Of a DNA stretch of 64,000 nucleotides, positions 1 to 7,933 are shown piece after piece; the stretch's first letter is position 1; every line of letters begins with the position of its first letter. Under the pieces are notes generated by a model that was not told the DNA's origin, did no database searches, and saw nothing but the letters and a program-made list of their open reading frames with translations. Source of the DNA: CAWIVH01 sp963839475. GTDB taxonomy: Bacteria > Acidobacteriota > UBA6911. The stretch covers positions 496,001 to 560,000 of the forward strand of contig CAWIVH010000015.1 of NCBI GenBank assembly GCA_963839475.1, written 5' to 3'. Position numbers and translations under genes: made by a program.

Positions 1-1
1 T

Positions 2-1006
2 GCTGCCAATATGGTTCAGGCGTTTGCCAGCACCGGACCACCGCCCTTCATGGGTCAAAGCGATCCGGTGAGGTTCTCCTTCAATCCCAGGAATTGGATC
101 TGGTCGCTGGAGGAATGGTCCCCGGCCCCCGTCAGTCTGAGGGGGCGTTGGGCCATTGCGAAGCCCCAAATCGAAGGCCTGCCAGTGGATCAGGCGGGAA
201 GTCCGCTGGCCGGTTTGCCCACATTGGTGATCAAGGAGCGGAGGCGCTTGAGCCTTGAACTCCGTGGATCGCCGACCGACCTTGCCTATGATGCCTCGAC
301 CGGCAGGTTTCTCCTCACGACACAAAATGGGATTTATCTCCTTGATGATTCCTTAAGCCGTGTAGTCCGCTCCACGGTTGTGGACCCCGGATTTTCCGTC
401 GACTTGGGATGTTTTGCGGGCGCGGCATTTCTGGATGACTCCACGGTAATGGCGATGGGGGAAAACAAGAGTTATGTCATTCTGCGTGAGAACGACCGCG
501 CTGATGCGGCCAGAAATTACAGGTATTTCCTGGAGTCCAGGGACCGATTTGATGAGGTTTCACGATCCCGATTAGGCACGGTTCGCGCCCGTATGATGTA
601 TGCCATGTCCCTCGCATTCGATGCCGCATCCAATTCCCTTTACACCGTAACGGTCACCAACGGCAAGGTGAAACGTTTGACGGTTTCCCGGTTTGACCGG
701 CGTGACCTCGTACTTTCCGAAGAGTATGTTCCATCCCTTGCTCCCACGCTGCAGACTCGGGGAGGGAACCGTTCCCTGGACGAGTTTTACATCACGGGCG
801 CAACGGTATCGGCCGGAAAGCTCTACGCGATCAGCGCGGCATATCCGGCGATTCTCGCTCTCGACCTCGCCAGGCATGCGGTGGTGGCGGCCTACTCGGT
901 TGAAGGAGTCGAGCGGCCCGTTGGAATAGCGCTCAAGCAGGACGATTTTTACATTTTGAACAGCGAAGGGATTCTTTACATTGCTGGAAGGCTCCCACAG
1001 CCGTGA
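2..1006 (+). CDS. C-terminal part of a beta-propeller-like protein, cut by the left edge
   Basis: The frame is open to the left edge of the window, so this is the C-terminal part of a longer protein; the first methionine codon at 11 need not be the start. About 335 residues are visible. Short repeated stretches with the look of propeller blades recur, such as LAYDASTGRFLLTT, LAFDASNSLYTVT-like and the final GIALKQDDFYILNSEGILYI. The segment before them is not recognisable. No catalytic motif is seen and the family is not identified. A glycosyltransferase-like gene follows 81 bp downstream on the same strand, so the two could be cotranscribed. The call of a propeller fold is an inference from repeat spacing only. 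Confidence 0.55.
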   Translation, partial: AANMVQAFASTGPPPFMGQSDPVRFSFNPRNWIWSLEEWSPAPVSLRGRWAIAKPQIEGLPVDQAGSPLAGLPTLVIKERRRLSLELRGSPTDLAYDASTGRFLLTTQNGIYLLDDSLSRVVRSTVVDPGFSVDLGCFAGAAFLDDSTVMAMGENKSYVILRENDRADAARNYRYFLESRDRFDEVSRSRLGTVRARMMYAMSLAFDAASNSLYTVTVTNGKVKRLTVSRFDRRDLVLSEEYVPSLAPTLQTRGGNRSLDEFYITGATVSAGKLYAISAAYPAILALDLARHAVVAAYSVEGVERPVGIALKQDDFYILNSEGILYIAGRLPQP

Positions 1007-1087
1007 TTCCGCTGCCATGCCTGGCCGCCCTGTCTTGGGGTGCTGCGCTGGTTACTGGTGTCAAAATCCGGCCCGGTTTTGTTGCTT

Positions 1088-1825
1088 ATGAAGCTTCAGA
1101 TCATCGTTTCGACCTGGAATCGGCGTGAAATCACGGAACTGAGCTTGTGGCAGACCTCCCGTTTCAAAGGCGATGCCGAGCTGATTGTCTACGACGATCA
1201 CTCCACCGAATACGATCTTGCATGGCTTGGCAGGTTTGCTGATGATGCCAGGCAAGCCCCGCAAAGGCTGGGCATCGCCGCGCTGCGCGTCCGGCAATTC
1301 CATGATTTTCTCCTTTCGGGGGCAGATCTGCTTTATTTCACCGACAACGATGTGATCCATGATCCCAACTATATCCTCCACCTGCATCGGATGTACGGCC
1401 TTCTGCCCTCGATGCGGTTGCCGGTCTGTCTTTTCAACAGCCGCTTCCATGCGACCCCGGAAAACCTCGTTAGGGAGATCCAGGGGGTGGAGATCCGCCG
1501 GACCGCTCCGGGAGTTTCCCAGCTTTATGACCGTGAGATGGCAGAGCGGATCGTGGCCGGGCTGGCTGAAAAGCCGGGTCTGGCCGGGCTATACGGCTGG
1601 GATTATCACCTGCCCATGCTGCTCCAGCTGCCCTGGATACAGACTAAAACCAGCTTTCTCGAGCACTTCGGATCAGGAGGGATGCACAATGCTCCGGGAG
1701 ACGAAGGGATGGAGCGGGATCGAGCATTGAATCCCTCGCCCTATCTTGTCCGGGCACGAAACCCGGTGGTCAGCTACCTGGCAACCGGCGGGCCGTTGCC
1801 CGACCTGGACAGACCCAACCGCTGA
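1088..1825 (+). CDS. GT-A fold glycosyltransferase-like protein (GT2-like)
   Basis: A 245-residue protein that begins with MKLQIIVSTWNRRE, the beta-strand/Rossmann-like opening typical of GT-A (family 2-like) glycosyltransferases. It continues with a VYDDHSTE nucleotide-sugar site and LLYFTDNDVIHDP, in which DND is the likely metal-binding DxD motif. This points to transfer of a sugar from an NDP-sugar donor; donor and acceptor cannot be told. There is no signal peptide or membrane segment in the chosen form. An in-frame ATG at 1040 would add 16 residues. I prefer 1088 because the fold starts there, although no good ribosome site precedes either. After it, 1826-2087 carries no gene. Confidence 0.7.
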   Translation: MKLQIIVSTWNRREITELSLWQTSRFKGDAELIVYDDHSTEYDLAWLGRFADDARQAPQRLGIAALRVRQFHDFLLSGADLLYFTDNDVIHDPNYILHLHRMYGLLPSMRLPVCLFNSRFHATPENLVREIQGVEIRRTAPGVSQLYDREMAERIVAGLAEKPGLAGLYGWDYHLPMLLQLPWIQTKTSFLEHFGSGGMHNAPGDEGMERDRALNPSPYLVRARNPVVSYLATGGPLPDLDRPNR

Positions 1826-2087
1826 AGCCGGAATTTCCCCAACTGAAATCGGGACCACAAAGACAACGAATGCCGTAAAAGCAGTCCGTAGAGATTTGAG
1901 CCTCCGAGCCAGCGGCATGATGAACTTCGCGGTTTTGATGGCATCGCGGTTCAAGAACTTTGTATATCAATCTCTGATGGAGCCAAGTTTCAGGAGCGAC
2001 TACGAAGGCGAATACCCGATTCTGCCCCCGGGAGCTATAATGGAATCCGAGTACAGATCGTGCGATGACTGAATTTGAGGGGAGGCT

Positions 2088-3041
2088 ATGACCGGACTTG
2101 CGGTGGTGGCGATTGGCGGAAATTCACTGATCAAGGATCCCAAGCACCAGACTGTCGAAGACCAGGAAAATGCATTGCGCGAGACGGCTCACTACCTTGC
2201 GGACATGGTCCAGGCCGGATGGCATCTTGTGATCGGTCACGGCAACGGCCCGCAAGTCGGATTCATATTGCGCCGCTCGGAAATCGCAGCCAGGGTGGAG
2301 GGAATGCACGAGGTGCCGCTGGATGTTTGTGTGGCGGACACTCAGGGCGCCATCGGCTATGAGCTCCAACAGGGGCTGCAAAATGAGCTCTATCATCGCG
2401 GAATCAAGACGAACGTTGCCACCATCGTGACCCAGACCCTGGTGGACTCTGAGGACCCTGCGTTTAAACATCCCTCTAAACCCATTGGCGGATTCATGGA
2501 TGAAGCTGAAGCCATACGGCGCCGAAGCGAAATGGGTTGGGATGTGGTGAAGGATGCCGGCCGCGGCTGGAGGAGGGTGGTTCCCTCGCCTGAACCGCGA
2601 GAAATTGTAGAATTGGACACCATTCGAGCCGTGATCCTGAAAGGGATCATAGTGATCGCCGCAGGCGGCGGCGGTATTCCGGTCATCGATGTCGGCGAGG
2701 GGGAATATCGCGGTGTTGCGGCTGTCATCGATAAGGATCTGGCGTGCAGCATCCTCGCCCAAAGCCTGCAGGCGGATCTCCTGCTCATAGCCACTTCGGT
2801 AGACAGGGTCGCCATCCATTACGGGAAGCCGGAACAGCGCTGGATCGACCGGATGACGCTCGCGGAGGCAAAGCAATATCTCGCCGAGGGAACGCATTTT
2901 GCAGCTGGTTCCATGGCCCCAAAAATGCAGGCCATTGTCCGCTTCCTTGAGGGCGGCGGTCGGGAGGCTTTGATCACCACCCCCGAAAACATAGGCCGCG
3001 CCGTCCGTTTCGAGGCCGGTACCCGCATCACCCGGGATTAG
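2088..3041 (+). CDS. arcC: Carbamate kinase
   Basis: A 317-residue amino-acid-kinase-fold protein. The start AIGGNSLI, the carbamoyl-site motif GHGNGPQVG at about residues 51-59, KPIGGFMDE and the late AGSMAPKMQA segment match carbamate kinases (about 310 residues). The family reversibly converts carbamoyl phosphate and ADP to ATP, carbamate or ammonia and CO2, in the cytosol. A strong AGGGGAGG ribosome site lies just before the ATG at 2088. The usual partners (arginine deiminase, ornithine carbamoyltransferase, or allantoin-degradation genes) are not in the window, so the source of its carbamoyl phosphate is open. The gene stands alone between a glycosyltransferase and an exported sialidase-like gene. 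Confidence 0.93.
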   Translation: MTGLAVVAIGGNSLIKDPKHQTVEDQENALRETAHYLADMVQAGWHLVIGHGNGPQVGFILRRSEIAARVEGMHEVPLDVCVADTQGAIGYELQQGLQNELYHRGIKTNVATIVTQTLVDSEDPAFKHPSKPIGGFMDEAEAIRRRSEMGWDVVKDAGRGWRRVVPSPEPREIVELDTIRAVILKGIIVIAAGGGGIPVIDVGEGEYRGVAAVIDKDLACSILAQSLQADLLLIATSVDRVAIHYGKPEQRWIDRMTLAEAKQYLAEGTHFAAGSMAPKMQAIVRFLEGGGREALITTPENIGRAVRFEAGTRITRD

Positions 3042-3153
3042 AGCTCGAGCCCATTCACGTCTTTGCTTCCATTCTTGCCGCCATTTTGATCTACTGTTTT
3101 CAACCGGAAGATGGGGCATCCGAGCCCCTCGCGGGCCATGATTAGGAGGAAGG

Positions 3154-4407
3154 ATGTATCGTGCAATATTGATTTTGACAGGGTTGCTGGCAGTGGCGGC
3201 TTTTGCCCAAGAAAAGCCATTCATTGAATCCGAGATCATCTTTCCGCTGGAACACTGGCACAACCATGCCTCCTGCATAGTGGAAACACCCCGGGGAGAC
3301 CTGCTCGTCTGCTGGTTCCACGGTTCGGGCGAGCGCACCGCTGATGACGTTCGGATCGAAGGCGCCCGCAAACGCAAGGGTGAGAAGAACTGGCGCCCGC
3401 GTTTCATCATGGCAGACACTCCCGGATACCCTGATACGAATTGCTCGATGTTCGTCGATCCGCGGGGACGGCTATGGCTTCTCTGGCCCACTATCCTGGC
3501 TAATCAATGGGAAAGTGCCTTGATGAAGTACCGGATATCTTCCGACTACCATAAAGAAGGCGCGCCGCGCTGGGAAATGAACGAGGTCATGCACCTCACG
3601 CCGGGCAAGGAGTTCCAGGAAACCATGAAACGCGAAATGACGGCGATGAAAGAGGCCATAATCGCCGGCGGGCTGACTCAAGAACTCCGCAAGAGAATGG
3701 AGGCGCGCATGGAGCAGGAGGAAAAGCGCGCCGCGGATAAGCTTTCGGTGCGTCTGGGGTGGATGACGCGGGCCCACCCTTTTGTCCTCGATGGCACGCG
3801 TCTGATTGTGCCCCTCTACTCCGACGGGTTTTCGTTTTCACTGATGGCGATCAGCGACGACTGGGGGTCGAACTGGCACACCAGCACACCCCTCGTCGGC
3901 GCGGGCAATATCCAACCCAGCATCGTGCGACGCAAGGACGGATCGCTCTACACCCTGATGCGTGACAATGGCCCAGCACCCCACCGGCTGCAGCAAAGCG
4001 AGTCGCGCGACCGGGGAGAGACGTGGTCCCGTGTCAGCGACACCGATCTTCCCAATCCTGGTTCCGGCGCGGAAATCATCGGTCTACGCAACGGGAATTG
4101 GCTGCTGATTTCCAACGATACAGAGGCAGGTCGCAATAGCCTGGCGGTGCAGGTTTCCGACGATGAGGGCAAGACCTGGAAGTGGAAACGGCACCTGGAA
4201 TTCGACCCTCCCGGGGCCGAAGCCGGCTCCTATCACTACCCCTCGATCATCCAGGCGAAAGACGGCTCGATCCACGCCAGCTACAGCTATCACCTGGGTC
4301 GCAAGGACGTTGGGAAAGACGCCGATGGATTGCCGGCGCGGAAGACCATTAAGCATGCCCACTTTAATGAGGCGTGGATCATGGCCGGAGACCAACCGGC
4401 GAAGTAA
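3154..4407 (+). CDS. Exported sialidase-like (BNR/Asp-box) protein
   Basis: A 417-residue protein with a Sec signal peptide (about residues 1-18, ending AFA). Three Asp-box motifs of the S-x-D-x-G-x-x-W type follow: SDDWGSNW at about 233, SRDRGETW at about 284 and SDDEGKTW at about 335. This marks a six-bladed sialidase/BNR propeller. Similar acidobacterial and planctomycete proteins are annotated as exo-alpha-sialidases, but substrate is rarely known and I cannot place the full arginine triad. A charged stretch at about residues 150-195 is an insert. The AGGAGGAAGG ribosome site directly before the ATG supports the start. It may trim exposed sugars, a plausible fit with the sugar-oriented genes elsewhere in the window. 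Confidence 0.8.
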   Translation: MYRAILILTGLLAVAAFAQEKPFIESEIIFPLEHWHNHASCIVETPRGDLLVCWFHGSGERTADDVRIEGARKRKGEKNWRPRFIMADTPGYPDTNCSMFVDPRGRLWLLWPTILANQWESALMKYRISSDYHKEGAPRWEMNEVMHLTPGKEFQETMKREMTAMKEAIIAGGLTQELRKRMEARMEQEEKRAADKLSVRLGWMTRAHPFVLDGTRLIVPLYSDGFSFSLMAISDDWGSNWHTSTPLVGAGNIQPSIVRRKDGSLYTLMRDNGPAPHRLQQSESRDRGETWSRVSDTDLPNPGSGAEIIGLRNGNWLLISNDTEAGRNSLAVQVSDDEGKTWKWKRHLEFDPPGAEAGSYHYPSIIQAKDGSIHASYSYHLGRKDVGKDADGLPARKTIKHAHFNEAWIMAGDQPAK

Positions 4408-4453
4408 CCGAATCCGAACCCTGCTGCGGGTTTTCCTCGAGGCCTTTGGGAAA

Positions 4454-4479
4454 TGGGGGCATGCAACCGCACGCCCCCA
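4454..4479. terminator. Hairpin between convergent genes
   Basis: A 7-bp GC-rich stem (TGGGGGC paired with GCCCCCA) with a 12-nt loop lies between two convergent genes that end at 4407 and 4492. There is no clear T tract, so it is a possible weak bidirectional terminator. Confidence 0.35.
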
Positions 4480-4491
4480 CAGGTCCACCAA

Positions 4492-7400
4492 CTATGGCAA
4501 GGTGTCCGCCACATTCACAGGTTTCGTGTTCACATTCGAAGTCGGTCCGCCGTCAATCAAAATGCTGATGTAGGGGAATCGCTCCGAGGTTGAGACCTGC
4601 ACCGTGGCAACGTGCAGCCCGTTGCCTGGATCCGCGCTCCAACTCCCGAATCCGCTGAACATTACTGTGTCGTAGTCCCCCGCTTTTTTCGTCGATGTCT
4701 TTGAATTGAGAAAACTCACCCAGGACAGGCTGCTCATCCTGAAAGTGGCTCCCTTGGTGTGGTTGGTATATTCGAACATCGCTTTTCCCCCATCCTTGGG
4801 GATCGAGTAACTGTAGGAGAATTCTTCCCCTGTGGAAGCCGCCACTTTGCTGGCTCCTCCTGAAACGGAGATTTTTGGGATACCTGGCACGCACATGGCT
4901 TGCCATCGGATGAACGGATCCAGCGCCGAATCCGGGCCGATGATGAAAGTGTTGGTCAAATCCGGTGCGGGGAATTTGAAGCCCTCGGGGAAGGGGAGAT
5001 GAAGGTCGCCCTGATATCGGAATACCATTTGTCCATTTACACCCTTCTCGAAGGCTGCGTGGCCGCGGAAGCTGAAGGTGTTCTTGGGTATCCGCTCTTC
5101 CAGCCGGATCATGGCCAAGAGCCAGCTGGTTGTGATCATGCCTCGGCGGAGCATATGGTCGATTATCTTTCCCGTCTTGAGGTTTACCGCGCAGACGGTA
5201 ATGTCCAAGGGGTCATCAAGATAGGAGATGATGTCCATGTTGTAGATCTGATTGGGGAAATGCAGCGGTTCGTCGTGACCCAGCAAGGAGTCCGGAATCC
5301 GGCGCTGAAAAGCTGCGGCGATAGGAGACTGCGGCAGCGTTATCAACAGCCCGCCGGGCGGCAATGCGGTCACCGCCATCGTAACCGTGTCGCCGAAGCG
5401 CTCCCCGAACTGCACCTGGAAGCGCCCTAGAAGGTGCGACCTTCCTGCCGCTGGGCCTCCCAACTCCTTTGCGTTCAGGGAGAAGTCGTCGCCAAACGAG
5501 TTGTTGTGAACCGAGGTTGTGAATTCGTGAATGCTGTTGGGAGTGATCTCGGGGCATTCCCCTCCGGGATCGGCGGGCTCTGGGGCTTTTGTGCTCAGGT
5601 GGATGTGAGGATGGAGCGCCGTGCCGTCGGAAGGGATACTGGCATAATCGCCGTCCGCGCTCATGAAACAGAGCGGGAAACGAATGGGGACTTTGAGGAC
5701 GCTCAAGGGAATAAAAGTCGTGCCGAAAAAGGAATAGTCCAACTTTCCATCCGGCCTCGGCTCGAATTTCGCCCATGTGCTCCCGTATACGCCCGGGAAA
5801 TTCAGCGGATCTGCCGGCAGTGAAGGGTTCACAGCAGCGAGTGAAAAAATCGCCGAATTCAGGAAAAAGAATTTATAGTCCAGGTTGGTGACTTCCCCTG
5901 TCACTAGGTTCAGATCGCCAGCCGATCGCACTTCTGTCGGGTCCATGACCTGGTTTTGTATTCCCGGCAGGATAAAAAACTGAGGTGCGGAGAGCCGGCC
6001 GTCGTCGCCCACCAGCCCTTTCGGATGGGTCACCTCGAAGTGGGAGATGTTATTCACCGGCGGGAAGAATTTGACCTTCACCGAGCCTTTCAAATGGCTG
6101 TCCAGCAATGCCAGCCCTCCGAACAGCAGCTTTCCGGTAAGTCCAAAAAAGGCTTCGCCCGGATCGGAAGTGTGCACGGGGCGGAGTGCATCGCCGTAAA
6201 AACTGGATTCCTTATTCAGCGGCATTTCCAGCACCATCCCGGGCGGCAATTTGATTTTCCAAAGCTCGGGGTTCGAACCACTGGACGGAGGCTCCGGTGC
6301 CGGCTTGCGGGTGAAGTTCCCTTTCACCAGCCTGAACACGAATCCGGCCATGGTCGAGAGCAGCTTCAGCTTTGCGCCGGCCGCCGCGATCCGGCCATCG
6401 AGCGTGTCGTGCGCCGGCCCTTTCGGCGGCCTGTATGCCGCCACGGGATCCGTCTGCAGGATCTTTGCCGCATCGACAGACTCGAAGCGTGTGCCGAATG
6501 TCCGGTTGAGCAAGTCGATGATTTCGTTGGCCAGGAGCGCCTGGCCGGTTTTCCCGGGATAATAGCCGTTGAGCGAGTAGAAGCCGCCCAGGAAATCCGA
6601 AGTCAATCTTTGAGACGCCGCTTGGAGCCCCTTTTCGCGCACCCTACGATAGAAGGCGCAAAGGTCGTATACGATCGCTCCATTTTCCCGGGCCAGGGAG
6701 ACAATTTCCTGATTGAGCGCCTGGACGCGGCTGCTGATATCGGCGGCCACCTTCCCGCTGAGAATTGAACCTTGTGGCAACGGCTGGATTTTTTTGGTAA
6801 TCACCTGGTAGCCGATTTCCGACAGCCCGTTGACAAGGATGCGGTCATCAGCTTTGAGTCCGTGCCTGGCCGCGATCCCTGCCGGCGTAAGCATGGCCAC
6901 GCGCGATGCCGCCTCCAGTGTGGAAAAGTGAGCTGTATCCATCGGGTCCGGGATGGTCATTGCCAGCACCTCGCGGCCTTTCTCGCGGAGCGCTTTCAGG
7001 AGGCTTGAGTACTGGGACTTGAATTCTCCAATGCCTGGAATCGCTCCCGGATTGCCTGCGACCGCGGCTTCAAGAACCTCTGCAAAGCCTAATTCGATGA
7101 TCGCAAAAGTCGGCTTGTTTTGAAGCGCATATTCCAGCGGGGTCGGCAGCGCTTCATCTCCGCCGTGTAATATCCCCGGCATCCCGAAGACAAGGTTGAT
7201 TGCGGTCTGCAAGGCATCATCCCGGTGAACTACCGGCTGAATCGGGCGCTTCGAAAGCGAATCCGAGAGTTTAAGCCCGGGAATGGAAAGGTTGGATACC
7301 GGCTTGGACGGAGGAAAATCATGGAGGACCGTGGTCTGGTGATCGTGCGGTAGCCGCACTGGCTGGCGCGGAAATCCTGGAGCGTCGCCGATTCCGGGCG

Positions 7401-7557
7401 GCTGAAGCAGAGCCTGCTGAAAGTCGGTCTGCATCTGCCGCGCCAGCAAGGCGGGGAAGCTTCCGCTTTGATCCTCATCATAGAGGCTGAAGTTGACCAT
7501 TCCGGCCGCAAGGCCCTCACCGAGCACCAAGAATCTTGAAGTGTCTAGTTTTGTCAT
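4492..7557 (-). CDS. SGNH/GDSL-hydrolase-like protein with all catalytic blocks degenerate
   Basis: A 1021-residue protein. Residues 8 to about 355 follow the SGNH-hydrolase plan, but block I reads VLGEGLAAG instead of GDSLTAG, block III reads ELGFAEV where GNND is expected, and block V reads LNGYYPGKTG where DGxHPT is expected. The Ser, Asn, Asp and His needed for catalysis are thus all absent, while the surrounding fold signature (SFPALLARQM, ALLANEIIDLLN) is kept. The remaining ~650 residues are unrecognised, rich in beta-type sequence, and end with an Ig-like segment. No signal peptide is visible, and an in-frame stop just upstream fixes the start at 7557, which has an AAGGAA ribosome site. 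It lies 376 bp downstream of a TonB-dependent receptor on the same strand. Probably a binding or structural protein rather than an esterase. Confidence 0.7.
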   Translation of the reverse strand: MTKLDTSRFLVLGEGLAAGMVNFSLYDEDQSGSFPALLARQMQTDFQQALLQPPGIGDAPGFPRQPVRLPHDHQTTVLHDFPPSKPVSNLSIPGLKLSDSLSKRPIQPVVHRDDALQTAINLVFGMPGILHGGDEALPTPLEYALQNKPTFAIIELGFAEVLEAAVAGNPGAIPGIGEFKSQYSSLLKALREKGREVLAMTIPDPMDTAHFSTLEAASRVAMLTPAGIAARHGLKADDRILVNGLSEIGYQVITKKIQPLPQGSILSGKVAADISSRVQALNQEIVSLARENGAIVYDLCAFYRRVREKGLQAASQRLTSDFLGGFYSLNGYYPGKTGQALLANEIIDLLNRTFGTRFESVDAAKILQTDPVAAYRPPKGPAHDTLDGRIAAAGAKLKLLSTMAGFVFRLVKGNFTRKPAPEPPSSGSNPELWKIKLPPGMVLEMPLNKESSFYGDALRPVHTSDPGEAFFGLTGKLLFGGLALLDSHLKGSVKVKFFPPVNNISHFEVTHPKGLVGDDGRLSAPQFFILPGIQNQVMDPTEVRSAGDLNLVTGEVTNLDYKFFFLNSAIFSLAAVNPSLPADPLNFPGVYGSTWAKFEPRPDGKLDYSFFGTTFIPLSVLKVPIRFPLCFMSADGDYASIPSDGTALHPHIHLSTKAPEPADPGGECPEITPNSIHEFTTSVHNNSFGDDFSLNAKELGGPAAGRSHLLGRFQVQFGERFGDTVTMAVTALPPGGLLITLPQSPIAAAFQRRIPDSLLGHDEPLHFPNQIYNMDIISYLDDPLDITVCAVNLKTGKIIDHMLRRGMITTSWLLAMIRLEERIPKNTFSFRGHAAFEKGVNGQMVFRYQGDLHLPFPEGFKFPAPDLTNTFIIGPDSALDPFIRWQAMCVPGIPKISVSGGASKVAASTGEEFSYSYSIPKDGGKAMFEYTNHTKGATFRMSSLSWVSFLNSKTSTKKAGDYDTVMFSGFGSWSADPGNGLHVATVQVSTSERFPYISILIDGGPTSNVNTKPVNVADTLP

Positions 7558-7933
7558 TCCCAGTTCCTTTCCGCTTCATCGCGAGCCAACGCGCACAAGA
7601 CGCTTCGAAAAGCCCAGTCGCGCTTGATAAATGGATTGGGTGATCGTGACTATGTATGAGCGGCAGCGAGGAAAGCCGCACGTCAACCGCGAATTCCCTT
7701 TCGATGTTCGAATGTGATTTCATCTTCAGGGCAATCCAGTCCCAGCGTCAAAGTTAAGGTGCGGCCATACTATCACGGGGATTATTTGTTCCACCTCGAT
7801 TTCTTGTCATTGCGAGCGCATGCGGCATGTCCGATGAACCTTCAGCATCAGGACTCCGAACCGGGAGGGCTTGGTTTGAGGGTAGATAGGAAGGGAATAG
7901 CCGGCGGAGATTCTCTGCCGGCTCCCGTGGTTG
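7558..7933. other. Non-coding stretch downstream of the TonB-dependent receptor
   Basis: No supported gene. It holds the hairpin described at 7899-7923 and the ribosome site of the downstream gene. I see no repeats or other structure. Confidence 0.6.
7899..7923 (-). terminator. Hairpin after the TonB-dependent receptor gene
   Basis: AGCCGGC pairs with GCCGGCT, and the inner bases GAGA/TCTC extend the stem, leaving a very small loop. It lies 11 bp past the receptor's stop codon. No strong T run follows on the minus strand, so termination or 3'-end stabilisation are both possible. Confidence 0.5.

Noticed and set aside
1746..2072. Plus-strand frame of 108 codons after the glycosyltransferase
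   Set aside because: It overlaps the end of that gene in another frame, has no ribosome site and shows no motif.
2124..3491. A 455-codon minus-strand frame across the carbamate kinase and the start of the sialidase gene
   Set aside because: It overlaps two recognised genes in antisense and contains no recognisable motif.
5956..6768. Plus-strand frame of 270 codons inside the SGNH-like gene
   Set aside because: Antisense shadow; composition is Arg/Gln-rich as expected from a GC-rich coding strand read in reverse.
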